Of a DNA stretch of 64,000 bases, positions 32,881 to 44,312 are shown piece by piece. The notes beneath the pieces were generated by a model. The model had not been told where the DNA came from and made no database searches. It was given only the letters and a program-made list of their open reading frames with translations. A program made the position numbers and the translations under genes. How positions within the stretch are numbered: the stretch's first letter is position 1; each line of letters begins with the position of its first letter. Source of the stretch: Astrocystis sublimbata (lineage: Eukaryota; Ascomycota; Sordariomycetes; Xylariales; Xylariaceae). The stretch lies in NCBI GenBank assembly GCA_022453515.1, contig JAJNNY010000008.1, positions 124,001 through 188,000 of the forward strand, in the 5' to 3' direction.

Positions 32881-33737
32881 ATGGCTTCGGCTTCACAAAC
32901 GACAGATCTGCAGCCCACTGAGGCCGATAGCTGGACGAAAGTGCGCCGTGGCAAGGGGCGCCGACCGGCGAGTAACGCTCCGACAGAATTGCTTAGCAAC
33001 GGTACTGTAAGCCCACCAGCCCTTTCCCTCGACCAAGTGAAGCAGGAGCATGCCCGTTATGCTGCCGAATGGAAATCGTCACCCGCCCATGCCAAACTTC
33101 TAGAGCTGCTATCGGCCCACGTAGCAGGCCGTGGTAGTAGTGTCACCAAAGCCGTCTGCTTCGGTCTCGGCTCCGTCAACCCCCCGGGTAACGAATGGCA
33201 CTGGAAGCGTAACTCCCACACCCAACTGGTTGCCTTTCTTGCCATTATCGAGTTCCTTCAGAAAACATCAGGTCACCAGATCCGTTGTCTTTTCCAGGAA
33301 CCTCGATTCAACTCGACTGACAAAGCCTTCATCACAAGCCTGGGTCATGAAGTCGTCGAGACACCTACCGGTTTCCAAGTCGTCGATCCTGAAACGCTTG
33401 TTTATGGCATCCACGTATACGGAACCATCTGCGCACAAATGGTGGCTACGTGCATTCCGGCCGCCTATATCGGGACCCCATATCGAGCTTGGGAAGAGTA
33501 AGTTCATTGAATCTCTCTATCTCTATCTCCACTCCGTTGATGAAACTCCCTCATCATGACTGCATCAGCTCATCAAATCCTCGTAGCTCGTGGGATTTTA
33601 ACAAATGCGAACACGAAGGGATGGCTCGGCTGAAAGGCCTCAGTACCTCAACCATTACCTTCGACTTTCCAGAAAACAAGGGTGATACAGTATTTGGGTC
33701 GACTATTGTCCATTGGCAAAAAGGTCCAGGCTGTTGA
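32881..33737 (+). CDS. SRR1-domain protein
   Basis: Two exons, 32881-33497 and 33569-33737 (71-nt intron, donor GTAAGT), 261 residues. After a disordered start with a basic patch (KVRRGKGRRP) comes the SRR1-like domain: KAVCFGLGSVNPP (a nucleotide-binding-like Gly motif), QLVAFLAIIEFLQ, RCLFQEPRFNSTDKAFITSLGHEVVE and LVYGIHVYGTICAQMVA. The second exon adds SSNPRSSWDFNKCEHEGM and a short end. SRR1 proteins are named after the Arabidopsis clock and light-signalling gene. In fungi they have been linked to stress and haem-related regulation, with no settled activity. The domain is firm, the exact role unknown. Confidence 0.85.
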
Positions 33738-35437
33738 TACTCTGCCCTGCAGCGGGGCCATTTCGTCACTTTTACACCAAAGGCCGCCACTTTTACAATA
33801 GAATTTCTGGGCAACCTTATGCTATAATGAATTTGCAAAAAGTAAGGTCTAGAAGAAAAGCAAGGGCAATCTTAGACTTCTGTACAAGCTAGATCCAAGA
33901 ACAGCTTTTTGGGGAGTTTCGGCGACTCGGGGATTACAGGAGTTTTCTACACACAATTCAAGATGTTAAAACAACTTGGAAGGTTCGGGAATAGATCAAT
34001 GTGGACAATGATAATGGAATATGAATTTCATATTCCCATTATGGGTCGTATACGATAGTTTGTATGCTACATCAGATTATATCTAGATAATGATCGAAGC
34101 TCAGAAGATGTTCAAAGCCGGGCGTAATAACTACTAAATGTGGCCGTCTCGCTCGTCCAAACATCCAAATTCTCCCAGCCATGACTTCCCATTCCAAGCT
34201 TAGATCGTGAAGTAATGCCATCATATTCCCATACAGCATGCGCATCAGGCGACATCACAGTTGCAGGGAGCTGCCGAAAGCTTTTGCAATTATCTTGGTT
34301 ACTTCTACCTCAGGCAGTGTGAGCCACTCGCCTAAACAGTTGTTGGCATCGGTATTGATCACGTAATTAATATTAATAAAATATGAATTGTTTTCGACAA
34401 CAATAAAAGTCATATGCCTTATGAATTACTAAAAGTGTACTTATCATATCTACTTGAGTCGCCCGGACCATCAGCAGCTTTTCGAAACACTCGGGGAACA
34501 GTGCTTCGATCCCCTTCATAATTAGAACAATGGATGCACTGGGACAACCCAGGAGAGTCAATTCTTATTGGTACGATGTGTCCTGTCATCTAACAGCTCC
34601 ATTCCGCACCCATCATTTGCCTCTAGACTATTTCATATGGAAACATGAAAATTCGACAAGTTCGATTCTCCGCCTCAATAAACTTCATGCATACCTAGGC
34701 ATACAAAGCTTTGATTATCAAAACGTTGTGTATACTCTCACATCGAAGTATGAGAACTCGCCTTGTCACAACCCAGAAAAAGCACTTGTTTAATAACGTT
34801 TCTAACGCAACAACAAAGGAGTAGTAAACCTAACCGCAAGCGTGTCAACCCGCGCCGCGAAAAAGCCCCTGAAAGAACAATCCGCAAGCGAAATCAAATA
34901 TAAAGGAGTCACAGCCGTCGCAAACGCCGACTCAAAGGGCTTTGTTACACACAACAGGCCGATAAACCCAATGGCGCATTCAAGCAGCTACGGTTCTGCG
35001 AAACGAAAAGATGTTGAGTTATGTAGTTCGAATTATTCTTGTATACTCGAGACGCCGTTACGCGATAAAGTCTACCAACCTGCGAAGTTCAAGCTCCTCA
35101 CATCATCGCGATATACTAGCCCGCTGATGTCATAACGTCTGGCACGAACATTTACATTTTAACTTTCGCTCGATTTATAATTATACAAAGTCTTGGGTGC
35201 CCAGTGGTTATCAAGGGGCGTGGTTTTGCGAAAATCTGGTTGCACTATAGGTCTAAGTTGTAATCGCCGACATAGATTGTTACGCTGGAGAGACCTTCTC
35301 CAGCCAAACGACTGCCTCATGAGTGGCAACAGTATAAAGCACCGGGGCGCGCGGATTCTCTGTTACGGCACATGGTCAGTTTCTAGAAGTTGTTGAGCCT
35401 CCCCCTCTCAGAATGTCTCAGTCATTATGTCTTAGAA
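33738..35437. other. A/T-rich intergenic region, 1.7 kb
   Basis: A/T-richer than its surroundings, with an inverted GAATATGAATTTCATATTC word near 34016-34034. Two motif-free frames (34530-34793, and 34842-35135, which lacks an ATG) are not supported. It could be old, mutated mobile DNA, but no transposon protein is recognisable. Confidence 0.4.
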
Positions 35438-37402
35438 ATGATGCATATCACGCCAATGGTAAAAGAAGATGTTACACCTGCCAGGCACTGGCAAACTCCA
35501 GACGCGTTACGTGCTTTTATTATAAATGGTGATTATTGACCCCAGTATTACAATAGTCCGGTGAACCATATCGATAATCCGGCGAAACCGCTTCATGAAC
35601 CGGCGAACGGATGGCCCGACATTCGGATCTTGCACAGTCTGAACGCCAGCCGGAACCAGTGGCTAAACGGCGATGCAATCGAGGCGTCTATAGAGGAATA
35701 TCTCGGAGGGCTTCCGGCGGCGCTGCAGGAAACGGTAGGGCTCGTTTCACTCGGGCTCAAGGATTCCATCTGGTGTAGCCCCAACCTCGAGAGCCACTCC
35801 CAGGGCATTGCCGAGATGGACAGACTCATCGAAACCCCACCGAGGCGTACAGTGAAGAAGCTGAAGGCGAAAGAATACAGCATTATACCCATCTGCCATA
35901 ACAGGGACCATTGGATCCTTGTTGTCTTGCGCAAGGCCCCGGCTGCCAGCGCGAATGACCCTTTTAAGACAGAGTTGTCGACAGTCGTGCAAATGGCGGT
36001 CCTTGACCCGTTTCGCGATGCCAATAGAGTCCACTTTATCAGCCAGACACTGCGTCGATTCCTCACGGAAGTCGCCAAGTTCAAGATTGCAGATGATAGC
36101 ATGAAGAAGATGTGGGTACCGCTGCAGAAGGATGGCGAGTCGTGTGGGCCGCGGGCCTACTGGCACTCCAAGCAGATCTTGGACCGCCTCCTCGAACTGT
36201 ACGAGAACGGGCTCACCTATGACCCAAGCCTCTGGAACCCCCTCAGTGGCTGGTTCAACGAGAGTTTCGTGCGCAACGAGATGATTGGACGCTGCGCGAC
36301 GCGAGCGGTCCGCGAGATGGACTACGGTGCCCGCGTTGCCGTCGAGATAGTCGATGAAACGAAGGCTTACAGCGTGGCTGGAAAAGCAACTGCATGGGGG
36401 CCAGCCAAGGACGCTATGAGACCGAGGGATACGAGGAAAGAGAGGCCGGAGAAAAGGCCGAATCCGCCCGTCGCCCGCGGGTTCGGGCAACCGTTACAGA
36501 CGCCGGGAGACAGTCTTCAGCCCACCGGCGGCGTTGGTGGCAGCTTAGCATCAAATGCCCCGTACGTACCCCCCGGGGCGTCGCCTCACCAGCACCAGGT
36601 GGCGCCTGGGAGGAGCCCTTCATCCAAGGAAGAGAAGGAAAGCAGGGGGAAGAGCAAAAAGGACAAAAAGGGACGACCTTCTGACCGGGGTGGCAACAGC
36701 ATCTCCAAGAACCCAACGTGGCCAGTCAGTCCGCCGAGGGATCCGACGCGGATGCCACCCCGGCATGAGGACGCTCACAGCTCGGCGATAATTGGCACTC
36801 CGATACCCGTGACACCAGGGCCGCGTCACACGCCTTCCAGTAACCTGATCGACCTCACCTCGCCGCCCTCCGGGAACAGGTCCTCGGATAGAATGGATAT
36901 TTCGAGCGGCTCGAACAAGAGCACCGGTGTCGCAGGTGTCCAGTTTGCCAGGCCCAGACCGCCCTCTCACTCCCCGCCAAGGGTCAAATCGGCTCCGGGG
37001 GCACCGACGCGAGTGGCAGGCTCGAGGTATCCCGCCGACGCAAGCCCGACGCCTGCGCCCAGAATACGTGCCCCCGGACGCCCCATGTTGACTCCTCGGG
37101 TCCCCAACCCCAACCGCGCCTCCGCGGCTTATCCGATCAGTCTCACGATGGGACCAGGACACGCGGGAACCACTCCGATGAATGCGATCAGTATCTCGGA
37201 CAGCCCGCCCAAGTTTTCGCCAGGGAAACGGCTTGCTTCAAGGCAGCACGAGGACGAATCACCTACCAAGAGACCCAAGAAGCCTGAGTCGCCGGCGCAG
37301 GCTTCATCCCCTGATACGCCGACGGGAGGTAAGAAGGCTCGGCAAGGGGCAGCTATGGGGAGGCAAGGCCGCGGGGGAAGGGGAAGGGGTAAGGGTGCTT
37401 GA
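35438..37402 (+). CDS. Ulp1-type (C48) cysteine protease with long disordered C-terminal tail
   Basis: The main frame runs from 35540 to the TGA at 37400-37402. It shows the Ulp1/SENP fold signature: WLNGDAIEASIEEYL, IIPICHNRDHWILVVL (catalytic His codon 35909), AVLDPF (Asp codon 36005) and WVPLQKDGESCGPRA (oxyanion Gln codon 36125, nucleophile Cys codon 36143). So a complete His-Asp-Gln-Cys set is present. About 330 residues follow, rich in Pro, Ser, Gly, Arg and Lys, ending in an RGG/RGRGKG-like tail. No ATG precedes the domain in the main exon. My model adds exon 35438-35458 joined to 35546 (87-nt intron, weak donor GTAAAA), giving 625 residues. Without splicing, a TGA at 35537-35539 cuts the frame. 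SUMO or related protein deconjugation is inferred. Confidence 0.75.
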
Positions 37403-38127
37403 AAGGGAAAAGCCAGGAAGGAGGGGAGGGTCGAAGACGACTAGATTTAGTGATGAAGTGAGGGACAGATATGTCAGAGGTGATATTCTTTCAGGATAGA
37501 GTTGGTATGCAATGTAAACATCATATTTTGTGGTCTTGCCTCACACTGCGCCTGGGTGCTCTGTTGCCTTCGTTGTGTATGGATGTTGGAGGAGTCCTAG
37601 GTGGTGTAGGATTGCATCAGGCCTCCAGGGGGCTATCATCAAGGTGAAGTACCTTAGGTTATGTAGGTTGGTCGGTATTGAGGTGAATCTAGTATACCGC
37701 TCAAGTCACGCTGCGTCTTCTTCCCGCAATCCATGACCTGTTACACCCACATGGTTAGGAAGCCTGATAGAAGAATGCGGCTCTTTCCTCTTCAGTAACA
37801 TCTGAGCCACAACATCGGAATTCTACCTGCCGAGGGTACTTGGCAAGTTTTGTGCCGGAATTGATTATCACATACCATTCCCTTTACAATGAACCGGCGT
37901 CATCTGGGCTAGGTCTCAGTCTATCTGAGGGGTACGGTAAAAGCGACCACCGCATTGTGCGTCCAGTGACGACGGCGACTGTCATGTTCGACATAAGGCG
38001 CCGACCCTCATGCTTGAATCATGACCATTCGGGCATGGTGTGAGGCAAACACACTGGAATCGGTTTTCGTGTTGACACCGGTGCTGAACAACATACCAAT
38101 GTGCCTGTTCAGTATTTCCAGGTTCTC
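37403..38127. other. Convergent intergenic region
   Basis: 0.7 kb between the 3' ends of the Ulp1-like and SWIM/RING genes. Nothing distinctive. Confidence 0.4.
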
Positions 38128-39200
38128 TCACCTTCTGCGTCGGCTATACCCGTAGCTAGAACGGTAGCCACCCCAGCCCCAGCCCTGACTGAAGCGCGGG
38201 CCGTAATTGTGATAAGTGCTCTCATCTAACGCTTGTTAACCAACGACACGCCAGCGAACAAAAATAGCCAAAGTTGAGAGTGAAGTACCTCTTTCACCAC
38301 TGATGCCAAGCTGATCGGCAACATTTACATAACCGTCCCCATTCATCCGGCCAGTGTTTGTGATCTTCTTGACCATGTCCTCGTCGCCCTGCCATGGGCT
38401 TCTGCACATGGGGCAGGTGACGGCAGCGCCTCGGCGCTTCGTGGCCGCCCACCTCTCGAAACATTCCCTGTGGATATTGTTACCGCACGTAGCCTTGCAG
38501 TATACTGTCTTTTCGGCGCCCTCAAACGGGCTGAAGCAGATGGGACAGTCCCCCTCCAGGTTCTTGCGGTTCGGGTCGTGTGCGCTATCGCCGTCGCCGC
38601 TGCTGTCATGATCGATGGGAGGGGCGTTCGCGAAGATCTGGCGGAGTTCGCTGGAAAGAAGTGCGAGCTGATAGACGAGGTTGTGGGGTGCGCGAAGAAC
38701 ACGGGACATGACCTGAATGCGTGCCGTGTCAGAACAGGGTACACAGTTGACGAGGAGATATGGCGACCAACGAAGATGATATGTTTGCACTGATTCCCTT
38801 TCAGAGCGTGGGGACAGTTGCACGTAGGTATTTGTTGGATGGTGACCACGTAGATGTTGCCGGTTGAGCCCGTGATCTCGACATCCTCCTCTGGACAATC
38901 GGCTACGCCAGACCGCGTCCTACTCAAGACGTAGAAACGCTGCTCTGTTGCTCGTTGGTAGATGACATCAAAAGTAGACGGAGCTCTTTCGCGAAAGCTG
39001 TGTTGCGGCAAGTCGCGACAGCGTTAGTCAATGCGTGAGCCCGTTTGTCAGGATGTGGCAAAGCTTGGGAGAGCTGACCGTCGCAAGCGCTTCTCACCAT
39101 CATCTGCCGCCCTCGTGTCCTTCGTTGGCTTCTTCGCTTTTGGGGCTTCCTCGCACTCGCCAGCTTGCCGATCCGAGGGCATCTTGCGCTTGGGACCCAT
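38128..39200 (-). CDS. SWIM plus RING-H2 zinc-finger protein, probable E3 ubiquitin ligase
   Basis: Four minus-strand exons: 39200-39079, 38997-38772, 38712-38289 and 38225-38128 (introns 81, 59 and 63 nt), 289 residues. A Lys/Arg-rich start (MGPKRKMPSDR) is followed by a SWIM finger (CNCPHALKGNQCKH, about residues 102-115). The helical segment VLRAPHNLVYQLALLSSELRQIF comes next, then a RING-H2 finger (CPICFSPF, ATCGNNIHRECFERWAATKR, VTCPMCRSPW). The tail is Tyr/Gly/Arg-rich (GWGWGGYRSSYGYSRRRR). This SWIM-RING pairing is seen in fungal proteins and in animal ZSWIM2/MEX-like ligases. Target unknown. The first donor is GTCAGC, less typical, but the phase fits and restores the reading. Confidence 0.85.
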
Positions 39201-39772
39201 TGTGTTCTGTGTGTTTGTTCTCGAATTCCAATAGGATTGCGATATGCGGACGTTCACCTTGAATTACCATAATACGAAGACTTGTTGTATATAGGTAGGT
39301 GTTTAAACGAACTTCAGCTGATGAGCAGTTAGGAAAATAGCGAGCCTAGAAAGGGGCTGGGGGCGTGTCATGTGTTTCAGCTGCATTTGCAACGGCACAA
39401 GCAAAACAAAAGTACTTTAACTGAGCTGTTCTTCAAGGTTTACTCGTAAACATGACATCACTTCCTGTGTCGAGTTAGTGCGGTGGGCTGGACCAGGTAC
39501 TCACAAGCTGTAGGTGCTGCAGTTTGGTGGGGGTCGCATGGCGGGGAAGCTACAGCTCGCTACAGCACCTGGTACCTTAGCAGCTTAGCACGCTTAGGTG
39601 CCCTATCACAAATATGTAGCGGTCCATTGAGCCATGGATACATGTATCCATATGACATGTAAATAGCAAATCTGGCCCATCTGGGCGGTATTCTGGTCAG
39701 AATTTGGGCTACTACCTACCAACATGTAGGTAGTTCATGACACGACCTGTCAAATAACTCTAGATGCTCTAA
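39201..39772. other. Intergenic region with AGGTACC-type motifs
   Basis: 0.6 kb upstream of the SWIM/RING gene and downstream of GH92, containing GGTACCTTAGCAGCTTAGCA and the inverted repeat CTACCTA..TAGGTAG around 39713-39734. No gene. Confidence 0.45.
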
Positions 39773-42309
39773 TTACAGAGCAGGATAATCCAGGGCCGCA
39801 CCACTCCAACTTGGCGGGCGATCGTCAACTTTGGTACCCCAGCTCGACTCTTCGCTGCCTAGTGTGATCTCCAAAGTCCACCCCTCCGTAAATAAAGCGT
39901 GGCCGATGTAGGACTTGGTCCACGGCTTTCCATTCACCGTGACATTTTGAATGTAGATGTTCTTATACGCGGCATCGAATCCCACCGTCTTGATCTGCGC
40001 CGTCTTCCCCGTTGCCGGGTTGGTCATGTTCACGGCTTCTAAAAATGGCGCTGAGATCAAGTATACGTCCTGGCCTGAGATTGGGAAGAGTCCTAGCATT
40101 CCGAATACCACGAATGAACCCATCGACCCAGAGTCGTCGTTGCCCGGAAGTCCGCCGTTGGATGCGTTGAACGACGCTGGGATGTACGTGTGCAACCGCT
40201 TCGTCGAGAGACCTGGTCGCCCCGCGTAGTGGTACAGGTACACAGTAGAGAATACTGGCTCATTCGAGATGTCTGCGAGCCCGGACGTGTGGAAGAAATC
40301 CAGCCGCTTCAGGAAGCTTTCGTCTCCGCCCATGTACTCGATCAGTGTTGATATGGATTGGGGCACCAGGCTAGATCGTGTTGTTATTAGTTGGTCCGTC
40401 TAATATTTCGAATTGGTGTGAAAAGAAACACTGCACTTACAACTGATATTGCCAAATGCTCGCCTCGAATGTTTCGCTCGGATTCGTTGTCAGCGAGCAA
40501 AAGTCCGCAAGTGTCGAGCAGTCGATGGGATCCTGGAAACCCCATGTGCCGTTCTGATACTTAGGTTGAAAGAATCCCGTAAACCCAGTATCCTTCCCCT
40601 TGATCGCCGAAGTCTGCTCCGCCTTCCATAACTTCTGCCAGTTGAGGCTCCTCGTGACATACTTGCCGTATAAGTCCTCATGGCCCAGACCCTGTGCTAG
40701 AGTAGCTAGACAATAGTCATTGTATGCGTACTCCAACGTTCTCGATATACTGCGGGAATTGGTTCCGAATCCTACGGGGTCAAAATCGAGGTATGGTATG
40801 TAGTCCAGATCCTTCCAGCTTTGTAGCCCGCCTCGTCCGTGGTAAGCCCATTCGAGCGGCTCTACTTCAGCATCCTGAATAATAGCTTTTAAGGCGAGTT
40901 CATAGTCGATTCCTGTCAAGTTCTTGACGTAGGCATCTACGAGCACCACGTCGGCATTCGAGCCGCCCTGAGTCCAACCATTGCACAGCGACATGTGACA
41001 GTCGGGTAACCAGCCTTCGTGCTCGTACATATCTAGTAGAGAGTTGACCATCTCTACTTGCGCCTTGGGATCGATTATGGTAAGGAGGGGATGCTGAACT
41101 CGGAAAGCGTCCCACAGGCAGTAAAACGAGTCGAAATAAGGGATTCCACTGTCCCACTTGGGGTTTTCACCCGTATAGTTTTGGGGTGATATCATTGTGC
41201 GATATATGCCGCTCCAGACTATGGATGCTCCTGTTAGCCATTGATGGAGAGAAAGCTCTTTGCAACTTACAACTGGACAAAAGCTCATCACTGACTCCCC
41301 CGGCACTGACAGAGACGGGGCTCAATTTCTCCTCCCACGCATCCTCGGCTTCCTTCACGAGTCTGTCAAAATCTTCCAACGGACTCGAGATTTCCGTCTC
41401 GGCACTCCGGCACGCCTGGTCTGCACTGATGAAGCTAATCCCTACTCTAGCTGTAAGGGTGTTGTCCTTGAGCCCCTCGAAGCGCGCCCAGCCACCCGCC
41501 TCAAGGAAAAAGAGATTGAAGCCCCGAGTGACGTAGAGATCCTTCGGCTCCTTGCCAGCTCTATTATTAACCCAGACGCCGTTATCAAGAACGTCGCCGC
41601 CGAAGTAGTCAACGCAGAAATGCATCACATACGAACCGGCGCCGAAGCTGGGCAGAAAGGTGGCGTTGCCCTTCATCCGCCCCGTCTCGGCGTCAACGCT
41701 GACACTCGCATTCTGCCGAGACTGCCACAGGTCCGTCAGGTCCAGCAGCACCAACGGGTGCACTCCCTCACTACCATTTCCGGAAGTGGGGAACTCAAAC
41801 CGGAACAGAGCCGCGCGCTCGCTGGTAGTCATTGAGCTTTTGATCCCCGACTCTGTCTCGACAGCAAAGTACCCCGGCGACGCCTTGACCGAGTCCGCGA
41901 CGTAGGGCACTGCGCGGTCGCCGATGCGGAAATCGCAATTGTTCACCTCGTCATCTGGACAGAGCTGTGGGAAGAGAGGGAAGTTGCCGAGACTAGGGTT
42001 CCCGCCCGTCCCCGAGTCGTGCATGGCCGAGAATCCGGTGATGTCTGATCCATCAGTCGAGAAACCCCCGGTGTTCTGCCCGTTCACGTCTGCCACGGCT
42101 TTCGCGAGGCCGTAGGGCAGAGTGGCGCCGGAGAAGACATTGCCGCCGTTGGTGCTCCCGATGAGGGGATCCACAAAACGGAGGACGCTGTTGGCATCGA
42201 CGCAGAGCGCTGCGAGGGGTGAGAGGGTGAGGAGGAAAAGGTGAAGAGTGAGCTTGTGTGGGGCAGTCCACGATGTTGGGGACATGGTCGTTCTCATGGG
42301 CAATGGCAT
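39773..42309 (-). CDS. Secreted GH92 alpha-mannosidase
   Basis: Three minus-strand exons: 42309-41271, 41218-40441 and 40370-39773 (introns 52 and 70 nt), 804 residues. A signal peptide (TLHLFLLTLSPLAALCVDA) is followed by the GH92 opening VDPLIGSTNGGNVFSGATLPYG, then GFSAMHDSGTGGNPS, WSGIYRTMISPQNY (spanning the first intron), YFDSFYCLWDAFRVQHPL, FEASIWQYQFLVPQS (spanning the second) and the late GLPGNDDSGSMGSFVVFGMLGLFPISG with the catalytic-site aspartates. Family members are calcium-dependent, inverting exo-mannosidases, usually alpha-1,2. Many N-glycosylation sequons fit secretion. The ATG at 42309 was preferred; in-frame ATGs 12 and 24 bases further in would also leave a signal peptide. 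Confidence 0.95.
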
Positions 42310-44312
42310 GCCGCGCTAGATGTGCCTCTACACTATTACCACCGGTGCATGATACCCTCAAAAAAATAATAGGTATATGAGATTCATATCTGGGCAGATT
42401 TTACCTCATCCACGATAAAGTTCATCTTATCGTCTTTCACCGAAAGTCAATCATGACACCCCGGTCAGTGTCTCTCCACCGTCATGCAGTGCACGATCAT
42501 TCTGCAGCTTCCTCCAACACAAGACCTTCCGAAAACAGAGAGCAGTGAGGGGAATGAGTGGTTGCTGGAACGATGATCCTTTGTTTTCTCGACTTGGCGG
42601 GAGGTCTCACATCCCGATAGCCGTATGCATGTCGCACCACTCGCAGGTCGGAGTTGAGTTCGCGGAGAGTCGATGATCGATCGTTACGGTACTTACTCGC
42701 ACCTGGCCGGCCGGGGTCACATATCATTCCGGGAGCTTCCAGCCTTCGTGCTTTCATCGACCTCACCTTCAAGTGAAGTAGTCGAATACAGTCAACGATA
42801 CTCAGCATCATTCTGACAATTTTTCGTCACTTGAAACTGAGCAGCACCATCAGCCAGATAAGACATTTCCTCTCTGTGGCCTCAAGCTCTAAATTGAACG
42901 AGGACGAAAAAGAACAAGGGTATTGAATGGCGCATATCCGATCACACTGCACGGTCGAGTTATGCGATTGTGAAGCGTAATGCACTTATCTCAGTGCAGG
43001 TGCGTAAAGATGAGAAGTGCCCAATCGATCGAACTTGGGGCGAACCTGGTAACCTTATTAAGAAATATTACCAGGTAGACCGGTCCAACACCTGGAGAGC
43101 TTTCTTGACCTTTTCGAGAGCGCTTGAGCACTCACGCTACATCTACCTCTTCTAAGTCGTCGCCACATACCAGCATCCAGAACAAGCTAGAGACGAGCAG
43201 AATATACCGAAGATGATAATAATAATCACTCATCTGATAAAAGGGACCGCCTACAGGGCTACGAAAACAGCATGGGTGTTTACGCTTATATGGATGTGTT
43301 ATGTCAGCCCTTATTACAGGCGCCAAGACTAGTTGGGTGAGTGGTGATTCATGTATGTTGAATGTTCCGCAACATCCGCACGAGGCACCACCAATTCGGT
43401 TCAGATCATGATCGGCCTTCCATAAAGGCAGCCCTTTCCACCATCGACATTGGAGTGACGGTGACACTTATAACGTCCAACCGGCGGTGGCCAGAGAAAT
43501 ACAATAGACCTGAAGGAGCGAATAGTCCGGTCAGACCGTCACAATGTGACTAGCCCCCGGTTATCAGATTATCACGATGCAGCTTGTGCCTGAGCTAACG
43601 AGATCTCCCACTAGATTATTGACTTAGACATCAACATATCTGGTAATCCTATCGATGTGCATTCACGCATATGGACAGGCTCGATAGGTACGCTGCGACA
43701 CCCGAGAGAATACTGCTAAGCACGATCTAGTGTCACTGAACAGATGCCATATCTAGTATAGTGGCCGTAGTGACTCTCGGATGATGAGGTCGCTCAAAGC
43801 AATGATTAATCCGTGACACATGGGTTTGGTGAACTTACTTGTGGCTACTAAGTGAGCACTACTCGAAGCTCATGGCATGTCAACGAACGGACCTGGCATC
43901 TCCGCCCTGGTTCTGCTTGTAGAGTATACAGTCGTACCAAGAGCGGGCAACAGGGGGTTATATCGACTGTGATGAGGCGTTTCGTCATCATAATGTGCGG
44001 TCCACCTCTACGTAACTCTCGCCACATTAGTTCTCAACTTTATCTAGCTATACCGTGCCACTGGTGTCTCAACCGCATAGAAGTACCGGTGCCAATATAC
44101 GCCTCATCTGAGGCATCTATGACGACAAGAGGGACGCCCAATATTGAGGTGACAAGCAACCGGGTTCGTCAGCAGATGGCGGGTGGTTCCTCTGGGCTGG
44201 AAAGTAAGATGAGGGGGCTATTGCGTGTATATAACATGCTTTTCATCGCCTGGATCGGATATGTCTTTCTTTCTGTAGACTTCACACGACAACGTATACG
44301 CCACTTCTGACT
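42310..44312. other. Gene-poor intergenic region, 2.0 kb
   Basis: Between divergent GH92 and Rds1 genes. The frames on both strands (for example 43852-44310) show no motif, signal peptide or codon bias. A TATA element for the Rds1 gene lies at its right end. Confidence 0.4.
44228..44234 (+). promoter_or_regulatory. TATA box of the Rds1-family gene
   Basis: TATATAA lies 79 bases before the ATG at 44313, a normal fungal spacing. Confidence 0.5.

Noticed and set aside
34842..35135. 97-codon frame upstream of the Ulp1-like gene
   Set aside because: No ATG start and no recognisable motif in A/T-rich DNA. It cannot be joined to the protease with good splice sites.
43852..44310. 152-codon frame before the Rds1 gene
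   Set aside because: It overlaps the Rds1 TATA region, has no ATG-context or motif support, and its composition is like the surrounding spacer.
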